Shown: one piece after another, positions 34,338 to 42,091 of the stretch
How the letters are laid out: every line of letters begins with the position of its first letter
Numbering within the stretch: position 1 is the stretch's first letter
Origin: Pacificispira sp002696645
GTDB lineage: Bacteria; Pseudomonadota; Alphaproteobacteria; UBA8366; Aestuariispiraceae
Reading direction: 5' to 3'
Assembly: GCF_048892425.1 (NCBI RefSeq)
Contig: NZ_JBLZHU010000001.1
Coordinates: 434,001 to 498,000, forward strand
DNA length: 64,000 nt
The notes under the pieces: generated by a model
Database searches by the model: none
What the model was told of the DNA's origin: nothing
What the model saw: only the letters and a program-made list of their open reading frames with translations
Translations under genes and position numbers: made by a program

Positions 34338-34541
34338 TCCTTTGTCTCCCTGGTATGACCACCCTTAAGGTAAGCGGAGGTCGTGTGTTCTAAAAATTTA
34401 CGCGGAGCCTGAGTGGCTTAAACCATCCGAAAGGCCATGCTCCTTGTGCAATCGCCGCTATCAGAGCGTACAAGACTGCTCAGGGTCAAGCGCTAGACTG
34501 CCTCTCTTCCGGAAACTTTGGTCCATGCCGCGCGTCGCTGC

Positions 34542-34569
34542 ACTATAATGCATCTTTGCGGGCGTGCAA
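34542..34569 (-). promoter_or_regulatory. Sigma-70-type promoter of binding-protein copy 2 with overlapping near-palindrome
   Basis: TTGCAC (34569-34564) and TATAGT (34547-34542) on the minus strand are 16 bp apart, and the -10 box lies within TGCATTATAGTGCA, identical to copy 1. Spacer bases next to the -10 box (GATGCAT) are shared too, while most of the rest of the spacer has diverged, so the conserved bases are probably under selection. Confidence 0.7.
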
Positions 34570-34625
34570 TGTCGAAAAATGCGCTATGATGCAGTCTCGA
34601 TACCCCCTAAGCGTGAAGATGAGGA

Positions 34626-34657
34626 CGCCGCGCACGATATCCCTAACGTGCGCGGCG
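34626..34657 (-). terminator. GC-rich hairpin after the gentisate-pathway pair
   Basis: Perfect 10-bp arms (CGCCGCGCAC and GTGCGCGGCG) enclose a 12-base loop, 33 bases past the FAH-family stop. The following minus-strand bases (TCCTCATCTT) form only a weak T tract, so termination may be partial or the hairpin may protect the mRNA end. Confidence 0.5.
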
Positions 34658-34690
34658 CAGTTCACTTTAACGCAGGGGGACGGTTCATTC

Positions 34691-35389
34691 TCAGACGATT
34701 TTTACCCGCAAGGCACCGACCTTTTCGGCAGATCCTTCTAGGATATCGCCTGCAACGACGGCCCCGACCCCGGCGGGCGTCCCTGTCATGATCAGGTCGC
34801 CTGGATATAATGTGTGAAACCGCGACAGATCGGCGATGGTTTCACTGACAGAGGTAATCATCTCATCCATCGGCGCTTCCTGGCGTATTTTTCCATTCAC
34901 CGACAGGGCGATGCGCCCATCAACGATCTCCCCGGTCTTTGCGATTGGGACGATTTCCCCCATCGGGGCGGCATACTGGAAGCTCTTACCGTTGTCCCAG
35001 GGGCGACCTTTATCCTTGGCCTGGCTTTGCAGGTCGCGGCGGGTCATGTCCAGGCCGATCGCATAGCCAAAGATATAGGACACAGCCTCGTCTTTGGAAA
35101 TGTTGCTGCCTTCCTTGCCGATGGCGACGACCAGTTCGATTTCATGGTGATAGTTCGATGTTTCGGGTGGGTAGGGGACGTCTACCGTTGCCCCGGGCGC
35201 GCAATAGACAATGGCGTCGCGGCATTTGGTGAAAAAGAATGGGGGATCGCGATCGGTCACGCCCATTTCTTCACGATGCGCCCAATAGTTCCGCCCGACG
35301 CAATAGATGTTGCGGACCGGAAACTGGGCGTCTGAACCCTGGACCGGCACCGACGTTACAGGCGGCACGGGAAAGGCATAGTTGGGCAT
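34691..35389 (-). CDS. Fumarylacetoacetate hydrolase-family protein, probable fumarylpyruvate hydrolase
   Basis: FAH-fold hydrolase of 232 aa. Key features are NIYCVGRNYWAHREEMG near residue 27, the metal-binding acids in HHEIELVVAIG near 82 and the FGYAIGLDMTRRDLQ segment, then GEIVPIA and GTPAGVGAV near the end. The short length matches NagK/YcgM-type fumarylpyruvate hydrolases, which cut 3-fumarylpyruvate to fumarate and pyruvate. It lies 39 bp downstream of the gentisate 1,2-dioxygenase gene with AGGAG before its ATG, so the pair should be co-transcribed and perform ring cleavage and final hydrolysis. The isomerase between these two steps is not encoded here. Confidence 0.88.
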   Translation of the reverse strand: MPNYAFPVPPVTSVPVQGSDAQFPVRNIYCVGRNYWAHREEMGVTDRDPPFFFTKCRDAIVYCAPGATVDVPYPPETSNYHHEIELVVAIGKEGSNISKDEAVSYIFGYAIGLDMTRRDLQSQAKDKGRPWDNGKSFQYAAPMGEIVPIAKTGEIVDGRIALSVNGKIRQEAPMDEMITSVSETIADLSRFHTLYPGDLIMTGTPAGVGAVVAGDILEGSAEKVGALRVKIV

Positions 35390-35428
35390 TTTGGAACTCC
35401 TGACTGAAAAGGGAATGCGTGAATGGGA

Positions 35429-36469
35429 TTATCCAGTGATGCGTTCTTCGCGCCAGATATTCAGGTTCTGCTGCATACCCTTGTCGGAAAATGCGAATAA
35501 GGTCACATCTTCTGCCGGGTTATAGGTGACGGTATGCCAGCTTGGGATAACAAATGTGTCGCGTGGTTTCAGGTCATACCTTGTGTCGCCAATCTGAACG
35601 GATCCGGTCCCTTCTACTACCGTCACCACCGTCGCATCTGTCGCGCGGTAGGGTTCGGTTTTGAACCCTTTAGGCAACAACTGCACGAAGCCGGAGATGG
35701 TTGGCATCATCGGCCCCCCGGTTGCAGGATTGATGAATTCCAGCTTTAGGCCTTGATGGGGATCCCATTCGGTGGAGTCTTTCATATCCTCCAGTGCCTG
35801 CCGGTATTCAGCATAGGGATAGTGGAAAACCGGGCTGGATTTCGGCGCGTCATAGCCAACGGGCAGCATGTTTCGCCCAAATTGTGCGCGGCTGAAGCCA
35901 GGCGGGCGTCGATCCAGTTGGTACTCGTCATTGCCTTGCTGGGCAAAGCCGGAATCAAAGAAGCGCAATGTCGGTATGTCCAAACCGTCCAGCCACACCA
36001 TGGGGCCGTCGCTGTGATTGCCGTGATCATGCCATTGCCAACTGGGCGTCAGGATCAGATCAAATTCTTTCATAATGGCGCGTTCGCCATCCACGGCAGT
36101 ATAGGCACCATCTCCTTCAACAATGAAGCGCAGGGCCGATTGGGTATGTCGGTGGCACGGCGCGATTTCCCCCGGCAGAATCAGTTGCAGGCCCGCATAC
36201 AAGGTCCCGGTCGCAGAGCTTTCCCCCGGACAGCCTGGATTTTCCAGGATAAGGACGCGCCGCTCTGCTTCCTTTGCAGTGATCAATTCTCCACTGCTCA
36301 TCAGATAGGGGCGCACATCCTCATATCGCCATCGCACAGGGGTGACGCGGGTCGCCGGCGCTTTTGGCACCAGGGCATGCAAGACCTCCCACAAGGGGGT
36401 CATGTTAAGCGGGCGAATCTCATCATAGAATTCTTGCCGTTCGGCGGAAATGGGTTTGCTGTCAGACAT
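35429..36469 (-). CDS. Gentisate 1,2-dioxygenase
   Basis: Iron(II) ring-cleavage enzyme of 346 aa that opens gentisate to maleylpyruvate. It is a double cupin: the first metal-binding cupin has PCHRHTQSALRFIVEG near residue 103, supplying the iron histidines, and LTPSWQWHDHGNHSDGPM with the third histidine. The second cupin has VVEGTGSVQIGDTRYDLKPRD and PSWHTVTYNP near 310. The length and the ENPG-type segment match bacterial GDOs of the salicylate and 3-hydroxybenzoate pathways. AGGAG lies eight bases before the ATG. The upstream gap holds the mosaic of repeats next to asd, so its promoter must lie within about 36470-36560. Confidence 0.93.
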   Translation of the reverse strand: MSDSKPISAERQEFYDEIRPLNMTPLWEVLHALVPKAPATRVTPVRWRYEDVRPYLMSSGELITAKEAERRVLILENPGCPGESSATGTLYAGLQLILPGEIAPCHRHTQSALRFIVEGDGAYTAVDGERAIMKEFDLILTPSWQWHDHGNHSDGPMVWLDGLDIPTLRFFDSGFAQQGNDEYQLDRRPPGFSRAQFGRNMLPVGYDAPKSSPVFHYPYAEYRQALEDMKDSTEWDPHQGLKLEFINPATGGPMMPTISGFVQLLPKGFKTEPYRATDATVVTVVEGTGSVQIGDTRYDLKPRDTFVIPSWHTVTYNPAEDVTLFAFSDKGMQQNLNIWREERITG

Positions 36470-36499
36470 TCTGGTCTCCTGTGCTTACAGGTCGCAATG

Positions 36500-36652
36500 G
36501 TTTCCGATCCGACCGGAAACAGCAAGTCCCACAATTGGGAAAAGCAGTTTCGCCATCAGGGATGTGGCGAGGAGCATTGTTGGCGGGCCAACAGCGTCTC
36601 AAAGGAGGGCTACGCGTCCGGTGCCAACAATAGGCACACCCTTCGAGACGCT
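36500..36652. repeat. Nested inverted repeats upstream of the gentisate dioxygenase gene
   Basis: Three inverted pairs are visible: GTTTCCG/CGGAAAC at 36500-36520, ATTGTTGGC (36576-36584) with GCCAACAAT (36623-36631), and AGCGTCTC (36593-36600) with GAGACGCT (36645-36652). The last two are interleaved, and GAGACGCT is also the start of the 158-bp tandem unit that follows. The pattern suggests a small non-autonomous palindromic element rather than a gene. Confidence 0.6.
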
Positions 36653-36983
36653 TTGCTCTTCAGGGTGAGGGGGTAATTATCTGCACCATTGTCACCCCGG
36701 ACTTGATCCGGGGTCCAGGGCGGCCGGCGTTATTGGCGCTTGTGGCTCTGAACACCCATCTGCACGGGTGTGACGCGGATGGAGGGATCGGAAATGCGGT
36801 TCGAGACGCTTTGCTCTTCAGGGTGAGGAGGCAATTATCTGCACCATTGTCACCCCGGACTTGATCCGGGGTCCAGGGCGGCAGGCCTTATTGGCGCTTG
36901 TGGCTCTGAACACCCACCTGCACGGGTGTGACGCGGATGGAGGGACCGGAAATGCGGTTCGAGACGCTGCGCTCCTCAGGGGG
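36643..36983. repeat. 158-bp tandem direct repeat, two full units and a partial third
   Basis: Unit 1 is 36643-36800 and unit 2 is 36801-36958; by direct comparison they differ at six positions. A degraded third start (TCGAGACGCT, then GCGCTCCTCAGGG) runs from 36959 to about 36983. Each unit holds a perfect hairpin, ACCCCGGA-CTTGA-TCCGGGGT (36694-36714 and 36852-36872), which is the palindrome widespread in alphaproteobacterial intergenic DNA, and a smaller CACCC/GGGTG pair. It carries no gene and lies between asd and the gentisate dioxygenase gene. Confidence 0.9.
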
Positions 36984-37007
36984 GCGATAGTTTACATCAC
37001 CCCCCCT
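36978..37007 (-). terminator. G/C-run hairpin after asd
   Basis: On the minus strand AGGGGGG pairs with CCCCCCT, and a partly paired GAT/ATC extension lies toward the loop. It lies about 15 bases past the asd stop. No T tract follows (GAGGAGCGC), so this is only a possible terminator; it abuts the tandem repeat. Confidence 0.45.
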
Positions 37008-37021
37008 TGGTTCACGTCTGG

Positions 37022-38038
37022 TCAGACCAAGCCGTCCTTGATCATGCGCTCGGCGATCTGGACGGTGTTCAGGGCAGCCCCTTTGCGCAGGTTATCTGAC
37101 ACAACCCACATGGACACGGTGTTGTCCTGTGTCGCATCATCGCGAATACGAGAGATGTAGACGGCGTCTTCTCCGGCGCATTCGACCGGGGTGACGTAGC
37201 CTTCATCGGCGCGATGGTCGACGACGATACAGCCTTCCGCCTTGGACAATGCCTTGCGGATTTCTTCGACGCTGACGTCTTTTTCCAGTTCCATATTTAC
37301 CGCTTCGGCATGGCCGATGAAGACGGGAACCCGCACACAGGTTGCGTGCAGTTTGATCTTGGGATCCAGGATCTTCTTCGTCTCAACGGTCATCTTCCAT
37401 TCTTCTTTGGTCCCACCATCATCCATGAAGACATCGATATGGGGGATGACGTTAAACGCGATCTGCTTGGTGAACTTATTGCGTTCCATCGGGTCATTCA
37501 CAAAGACGCCGCGGGTCTGGTTGAACAATTCATCCATCCCGGCCTTGCCAGATCCAGAGACTGATTGATAGGTCGACACCACGACGCGCTTGATCCCGGC
37601 CAGATCGTGGACCGGCTTCAAGGCGACCACCAATTGGATGGTGGAGCAATTCGGGTTCGCGATGATGTTCTTTTTGCCAAAATCTTTCAGGGCGTGCGGG
37701 TTCACCTCTGGCACGACCAGCGGTACGTCCGGATCCATGCGGAAATGTGACGTGTTGTCGATGACAACCGCGCCTGCCCGCGCTGCCTTTGGAGAATATT
37801 CCGCACTGACTGTTGCGCCAGGAGAGGAGAGAACGAAATCTGTGCCCTTGAAGTCAAAATGCTTCAGGGCCTGGACTTTCAGGGTCTCAGTATCACCATA
37901 AGATACCTGTTTGCCTACGGAAGATTCCGAGGCCAAGGCGATGATATCGTCGGCGGGAAATCCACGTTCGGACATGATCTTCAGGATTTCCTGTCCGACA
38001 TTTCCCGTTGCGCCAACAACGGCTACTTTGTAACCCAT
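37022..38038 (-). CDS. asd: Aspartate-semialdehyde dehydrogenase
   Basis: Cytosolic enzyme of 338 aa that reduces aspartyl phosphate with NADPH to aspartate semialdehyde, feeding lysine, diaminopimelate, methionine and threonine synthesis. The Rossmann motif GATGNVGQ lies at residues 8-15. The catalytic cysteine is in NPNCSTIQLV near residue 130, and HATCVRVPVFIGHAEAV near 240 carries the active-site histidine. ATG 38038 has AAGGA eight bases upstream; a longer frame to 38092 is unsupported. It is a stand-alone gene between the repeat mosaic and the TetR gene. Confidence 0.96.
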   Translation of the reverse strand: MGYKVAVVGATGNVGQEILKIMSERGFPADDIIALASESSVGKQVSYGDTETLKVQALKHFDFKGTDFVLSSPGATVSAEYSPKAARAGAVVIDNTSHFRMDPDVPLVVPEVNPHALKDFGKKNIIANPNCSTIQLVVALKPVHDLAGIKRVVVSTYQSVSGSGKAGMDELFNQTRGVFVNDPMERNKFTKQIAFNVIPHIDVFMDDGGTKEEWKMTVETKKILDPKIKLHATCVRVPVFIGHAEAVNMELEKDVSVEEIRKALSKAEGCIVVDHRADEGYVTPVECAGEDAVYISRIRDDATQDNTVSMWVVSDNLRKGAALNTVQIAERMIKDGLV

Positions 38039-38524
38039 TTCTATATTCCTTCTTTTCTGTTCGTCTTTTTGGTTTGAAGCGGGGCAGGGCATTCCGGCCC
38101 AGATACGGTAAGGGCCGGGGAGAACCCGGCCCGATGAAGCAGTTTTGCTATAGTCGGATGCGCGGGGTCTCGCTAGACTCCGGTGGTGGTTTTACCAGTT
38201 TTGGCTTTGTCGGCCATGATTGTGGTCGCAGCGTTTGCGCGCATCGGATACCCCAGTTGCGTATCAGTTTGGTTTCAGTTTCAACCAAATTCGGCGCAAC
38301 ACTAGCCATGTGCCCAAGATGTCGCAAGGGATTTTTCAGATCACCCTAGAATGGATTACAGGATTCTGAATATGTCGCACTGTGTAAGAGTGTCGTTGCG
38401 ACAAGAATGCGTATAGAGTGTGTTTGAGGTTTTGGAATACATTGCCTGTGCAGCATCGGCACGGCGCGCGTGCGTCCATCCAGGCACGCCTTGAATAAAA
38501 AGTATCGAGTGGGAGGTATGGAAT
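38039..38524. other. Intergenic region between asd and the TetR-family gene
   Basis: This 486-bp divergent gap contains no convincing gene. It holds a perfect hairpin GGGCCGGG-GAGAA-CCCGGCCC (38112-38132) in the asd leader, with no T tract, and an inverted repeat TTTGGTT-N8-AACCAAA (38268-38289) that could be an operator or part of a promoter. The ribosome site GGGAGG for the TetR gene is at 38511-38517. Confidence 0.5.
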
Positions 38525-39064
38525 ATGGGGCGTTTGCAAGAGCCTGATATGCGAACAGATATTCTGGATGCTGCGGAAGCGATCGTGCGTCAGCATGGCT
38601 TTAACGGTTTTCACATCGAAGATGTTGCGGCCAGTCTGGACATGGAGCGTGCAGAGATCCTAAAGCACTTTCCGAACAAGGATGATCTGGTTCGGGTTCT
38701 GGCGGAACGGTATGCCGCGCATTTCTTGGAACAGGCCGGTGCGGTGCTGCGGCAACCGGGAACCGTGTCTGACAGGATCGCCGCTTACGGTGAATTATTT
38801 CGAAATTCCTATCAGGATGACGGCAAGATGTGTCTGTGCGGTATTCTGGCGGCAGAAGGTGCCGATATCCCAAGGTCTGTGCGCGTGATCGTGGCTGATT
38901 TTTTCCGGGTCAATATTGAACTGCTTGAGGCAACCACCCAGAAAAAGCAGGAAGCGCGCCTTATCCTGTCCTCGCTTGAAGGGGCGATCTTGCTTGCGCG
39001 TGCCAATGAGAATATCGGGCCTTTAAATGACGTGATCAGCGACCTACGGCTGCGTTATGTCTAG
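38525..39064 (+). CDS. TetR-family transcriptional regulator
   Basis: Regulator of 179 aa. The N-terminal helix-turn-helix is clear: ILDAAEAIVRQHGFNGFHIEDVAASLDM then LKHFPNKDDLVRVL (about residues 13-60). The rest is a helical ligand-binding domain with the segment MCLCGILAAEGADIP, as in the TetR_C subgroup found in AcuR/RutR-like small-molecule sensors. The ATG at 38525 has GGGAGG eight bases upstream. Its target is unknown; the inverted repeat at 38268-38289 and the convergent choline importer genes are the nearest candidates. Confidence 0.88.
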   Translation: MGRLQEPDMRTDILDAAEAIVRQHGFNGFHIEDVAASLDMERAEILKHFPNKDDLVRVLAERYAAHFLEQAGAVLRQPGTVSDRIAAYGELFRNSYQDDGKMCLCGILAAEGADIPRSVRVIVADFFRVNIELLEATTQKKQEARLILSSLEGAILLARANENIGPLNDVISDLRLRYV

Positions 39065-39089
39065 ATATTAGGCCCCAAAAGGGTGTCGC

Positions 39090-40109
39090 CTACTTGGCCA
39101 GATTGTCCAGAATATCATTGGATGTAATGATACCGACCGGTTTCCCATCTTGCAGCACCCGAATGGGGACTTCGGTTGTCCGGCTGATCTTGATGACTTC
39201 GTTCACGGTCAGATCATGGGCAACTTCTGGCGCATCAGCCGGGGCTGTGCCATCCACCATGACATCCTGCGCGCACAGAACGCCCAGCGGATTCATATGG
39301 GCGACAAAGTCAGCCACATAGTCATTGGCTGGGGCGCGGATGATTTCCTGCGGTGTACCGCATTGAACGATGCGCCCGCCTTCCATGATTGCGATGCGGC
39401 CGCCCAGTTTAAAGGCCTCGTCCAGGTCATGGCTGACAAAGATGATAGTCCGTTTTAGGCGAGCCTGCAGGTCCAGTAATTCATCCTGCAACCGGGTCCG
39501 GATTAATGGATCCAAGGCCGAAAAAGGCTCATCCATCAACAAAATTGGGGCATCGGTGGCAAAGGCACGGGCCAGGCCGACTCGCTGTTGCATGCCGCCT
39601 GACAATTCGCCAACTTTTCGATCGGCCCAATCGGTCAGGCCGACCAGATCCAATTGCTTGCGGGCCTGTGCTTCGCGCTGATCCCGGTCCATCCCGGCCA
39701 GTTCCAGGCCCAGGGCGACATTATCCACAACATTGCGCCACGGCAGCAGGGCGAATTGCTGAAACACCATCGCGATGCAGGAAAGACGCATTTTGCGCAG
39801 GGTTGCAGGATCGGCCTGTGTAATATTGACCATCCCGTCGCCGCCATCGATGGAAACCGATCCCCGCACCACAGGATTAAGGCCGTTCACCGCCCGCAAC
39901 AAGGTGGATTTGCCTGACCCAGACAGACCCATCAGGACAAGGATTTCCCCTTGTGCCACAGTCAGATTGCAATTGTGGACGCCCAGCACCTGGCCGGTTT
40001 CTGCCTGTATTTCACCGCGTGTCTGGCCTGCATCCATGGCGGGCAGGGCGGCGGCTGGCTGTTTCCCAAAGACAATGGAGACATTATCAAAAATTACAGC
40101 ATCGCTCAT
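39090..40109 (-). CDS. choV: Choline/glycine betaine ABC transporter ATPase
   Basis: Cytosolic ATPase of 339 aa in the ProV/ChoV group. The Walker A motif is GLSGSGKST near residue 61, the signature is LSGGMQQR near 170 and Walker B is ILLMDEPFSALD. After the ATPase domain (about 1-265) a CBS-type region (VMVDG.. to GIITSNDILDNL, about 275-339) may sense ionic strength or nucleotides, as in OpuA/ProV. ATG 40109 overlaps the choW stop (ATGA). It powers uptake of choline or betaine, used as osmoprotectant or carbon source. Confidence 0.9.
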   Translation of the reverse strand: MSDAVIFDNVSIVFGKQPAAALPAMDAGQTRGEIQAETGQVLGVHNCNLTVAQGEILVLMGLSGSGKSTLLRAVNGLNPVVRGSVSIDGGDGMVNITQADPATLRKMRLSCIAMVFQQFALLPWRNVVDNVALGLELAGMDRDQREAQARKQLDLVGLTDWADRKVGELSGGMQQRVGLARAFATDAPILLMDEPFSALDPLIRTRLQDELLDLQARLKRTIIFVSHDLDEAFKLGGRIAIMEGGRIVQCGTPQEIIRAPANDYVADFVAHMNPLGVLCAQDVMVDGTAPADAPEVAHDLTVNEVIKISRTTEVPIRVLQDGKPVGIITSNDILDNLAK

Positions 40110-40945
40110 TTGTCACGCCTTTCGATGCGCAGAATACGGTCCAGCATGATCGCCACCACGACAATGATAAATCCGCTTTCAAAGCCCAGCGACGTGTTCA
40201 CGGAATTCAACGCCCTGACGACCGGCACGCCCAGGCCGTCGGCCCCAACCAGGGCTGCGATCACGACCATAGACAGAGACAGCATGATGGTCTGGTTCAG
40301 ACCCGCCATGATTTGCGGCAGGGCATAGGGCAGTTCCACCTTCCACAGCGTTTGGCTGGGCGTTGCGCCAAAGGCCCGGGCGGCCTCCAGCAACGGGGTT
40401 GGCGTATTTGAAATCCCCAAATGCGTCAGTCGAATGGGGGCGGGGATAACGAAAATCACGGTTGCGATTAATCCCGGCACCATGCCAATTCCAAAGAAGA
40501 CAATGGCAGGGATCAGATAAACGAAAGTAGGCAGGGTTTGCATCAGGTCCAGCACCGGGCGCATGGCTTGATACAGCCGGGGGCGATGGGCACTGGCAAT
40601 GCCAATCGGAACCCCAATCGCCATGCAGACGACACAGGCGGACAGAACCAGTGTCAGGCTTTCCGTGGTTTCTTCCCAATAGCCCTGATTCAGGATGAAC
40701 AGGAAACCCAACAGCACGAACAGGGTTATCTTCCAGTTGCGGTGCGCAAGCCATGTCAGGGCGACAACGATGCCAACGATGACCAAGGGAGGTGGCGTTT
40801 GCATGACCCAAAGCAGGCTTTCGATCAGCGTTTCCATTGCAACAGACAGGCCATCAAAGAACCATCCGCCATGGGTTTGCAGCCAATCAAAGACGGTCTT
40901 CGCTGTCTGACCAACAGGGATTTTTGTTTCGCTTATCCATTCCAT
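40106..40945 (-). CDS. choW: Choline/glycine betaine ABC transporter permease
   Basis: Inner-membrane permease of 279 aa, with one binding-protein-dependent transport domain and about six or seven helices. The segment VLDLMQTLPTFVYLIPAIVFFGIG near residue 150 is the ProW/ChoW signature, and LEAARAFGATPSQTLWKVELP near 205 is the ATPase contact loop. It lies 77 bp downstream of the binding-protein gene, past a strong hairpin, and overlaps choV by four bases. Confidence 0.92.
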   Translation of the reverse strand: MEWISETKIPVGQTAKTVFDWLQTHGGWFFDGLSVAMETLIESLLWVMQTPPPLVIVGIVVALTWLAHRNWKITLFVLLGFLFILNQGYWEETTESLTLVLSACVVCMAIGVPIGIASAHRPRLYQAMRPVLDLMQTLPTFVYLIPAIVFFGIGMVPGLIATVIFVIPAPIRLTHLGISNTPTPLLEAARAFGATPSQTLWKVELPYALPQIMAGLNQTIMLSLSMVVIAALVGADGLGVPVVRALNSVNTSLGFESGFIIVVVAIMLDRILRIERRDK

Positions 40946-40990
40946 AGGGGGCCATTCCTTTGATCAGGGTGGCGGGTGGGGAAGTAAAAA

Positions 40991-41015
40991 CCCCTCCCAC
41001 TGGAGGTGGGAGGGG
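40991..41015 (-). terminator. Hairpin between choX and choW
   Basis: Perfect 10-bp arms (CCCCTCCCAC and GTGGGAGGGG) enclose a 5-base loop, followed on the minus strand by TTTTTAC. It is placed directly after the choX stop and before the permease gene, so it should reduce read-through and favour binding-protein synthesis. Confidence 0.9.
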
Positions 41016-41022
41016 GTATTTC

Positions 41023-41955
41023 TTACAAGCCCAGGCTGGACTTCACAGCCGCCATCGCATCGCCACCGTCTTTGGTGGTGACGCCGGCAAGCCAGGCATC
41101 CAGAACGCCAGGATTGGCTTTCAACCAGGCAGCGGCTGCGTCATCCGGGTCTTTCCCATCGTTCAGGATCGCCGCCATGATTTCATTTTCCATGGCCAAA
41201 GAGAATTTCAGGTTGTTCAGGAAGGCACCAACATTCGGGCATTCCTGAATATAGCCCTTGCGGACATTGGTATAAACCGTCGCGCCGCCCAGATTGGGGC
41301 CGAAATAGTCATCACCCCCTGTCAGATAGCTCATATCGTAATTTGCGTTCATTGGATGGGGTTCCCAGCCCAAGAATACGATCGGTTCGTCGCGTTTTGA
41401 CAGGCGGTCGACCTGGGCCAACATGCCTTGTTCGGAACTTTCTTTGATCTCGAACCCTTTCAGGCCAAAGGCGTCTTTTTCAATCATGTCCATGATCAGA
41501 CGGTTGCCATCATTGCCAGGCTCAATCCCATAGATCTTTCCGTCCAGGGCGTCCTTATGTTTGGCGATGTCGGCAAAATCTTTGATCCCCAGATCGGCAC
41601 CGGCCTTGTTGGTCGCCAGAGTATATTTGGCGCCTTCCAGGTTCTCGCGGGGTGTTTCGATGCTGCCATCGTCACGATAGGGGGCGATATCTGCTTCCAT
41701 CGTCGGCATCCAGTTGCCCAGGAACACATCAATGTCACCAGCTTTCATCGAGGCATAGGTCACCGGGATCGATAACAATTTGACTTCTACGTCATATCCC
41801 AGTGCTTTCAGCACGGTCTTGGATGCGGCAGTTGTTGATGTAATGTCGGTCCAGCCGACATCCGAGAACCGCACTTCGTCGCATTGTGCAAAGGCAATGT
41901 TACTGCTTACAGCAAGCGCCGCGACTGCGGTCATCGTGGTTTTCAAGAAATTCAT
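41023..41955 (-). CDS. choX: Choline/glycine betaine ABC transporter substrate-binding protein
   Basis: Periplasmic binding protein of 310 aa. The signal peptide ends in AFA at residue 23, and the mature protein begins QCDEVRFSDVGWTDITSTTA, the typical start of ChoX. Aromatic residues that can cage a quaternary amine lie in GWTD, GNWMPTME and GWEPHPMN. The OpuAC fold ends near the C-terminus. It is the first gene of choXWV. Choline is the most likely ligand, with glycine betaine as an alternative. Confidence 0.92.
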   Translation of the reverse strand: MNFLKTTMTAVAALAVSSNIAFAQCDEVRFSDVGWTDITSTTAASKTVLKALGYDVEVKLLSIPVTYASMKAGDIDVFLGNWMPTMEADIAPYRDDGSIETPRENLEGAKYTLATNKAGADLGIKDFADIAKHKDALDGKIYGIEPGNDGNRLIMDMIEKDAFGLKGFEIKESSEQGMLAQVDRLSKRDEPIVFLGWEPHPMNANYDMSYLTGGDDYFGPNLGGATVYTNVRKGYIQECPNVGAFLNNLKFSLAMENEIMAAILNDGKDPDDAAAAWLKANPGVLDAWLAGVTTKDGGDAMAAVKSSLGL

Positions 41956-42091
41956 ATGCTGTCTCTCCTGTTTTTATGCCGTCCGGCTGGATTCCGCCAG
42001 ACTGACAATCTTCGAAATTGAAGCGATAGGGTTCTACTTTAGACCAAAAACCGCAACTTATTTCTCAGGAACCCTCGTTTCGAATGGCGTA

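Larger units (their letters stand above)
34338..34690. other. Intergenic region between copy 2 and the FAH-family gene
   Basis: This 353-bp gap has no credible gene. It holds the promoter of copy 2 (34542-34569), a leader of about 195 bases, and a GC-rich hairpin (34626-34657) just beyond the FAH-family gene. The short open frames here overlap these signals and show no protein-like features. Confidence 0.55.

Noticed and set aside
35753..36676. Open frame of about 307 codons on the plus strand across the gentisate dioxygenase gene.
   Set aside because: It is antisense to a gene with both cupin motifs and runs into the repeat mosaic; its composition is that of a reverse-complement shadow.
36643..36983. 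CRISPR array.
   Set aside because: The units are 158 bp, directly abutting, without unique spacers, and there are no cas genes.
38112..38132. Perfect GGGCCGGG hairpin as a terminator or riboswitch.
   Set aside because: It lies in the leader upstream of asd with no T tract and no wider conserved structure that I can recognise, so I list it only within the intergenic entry.
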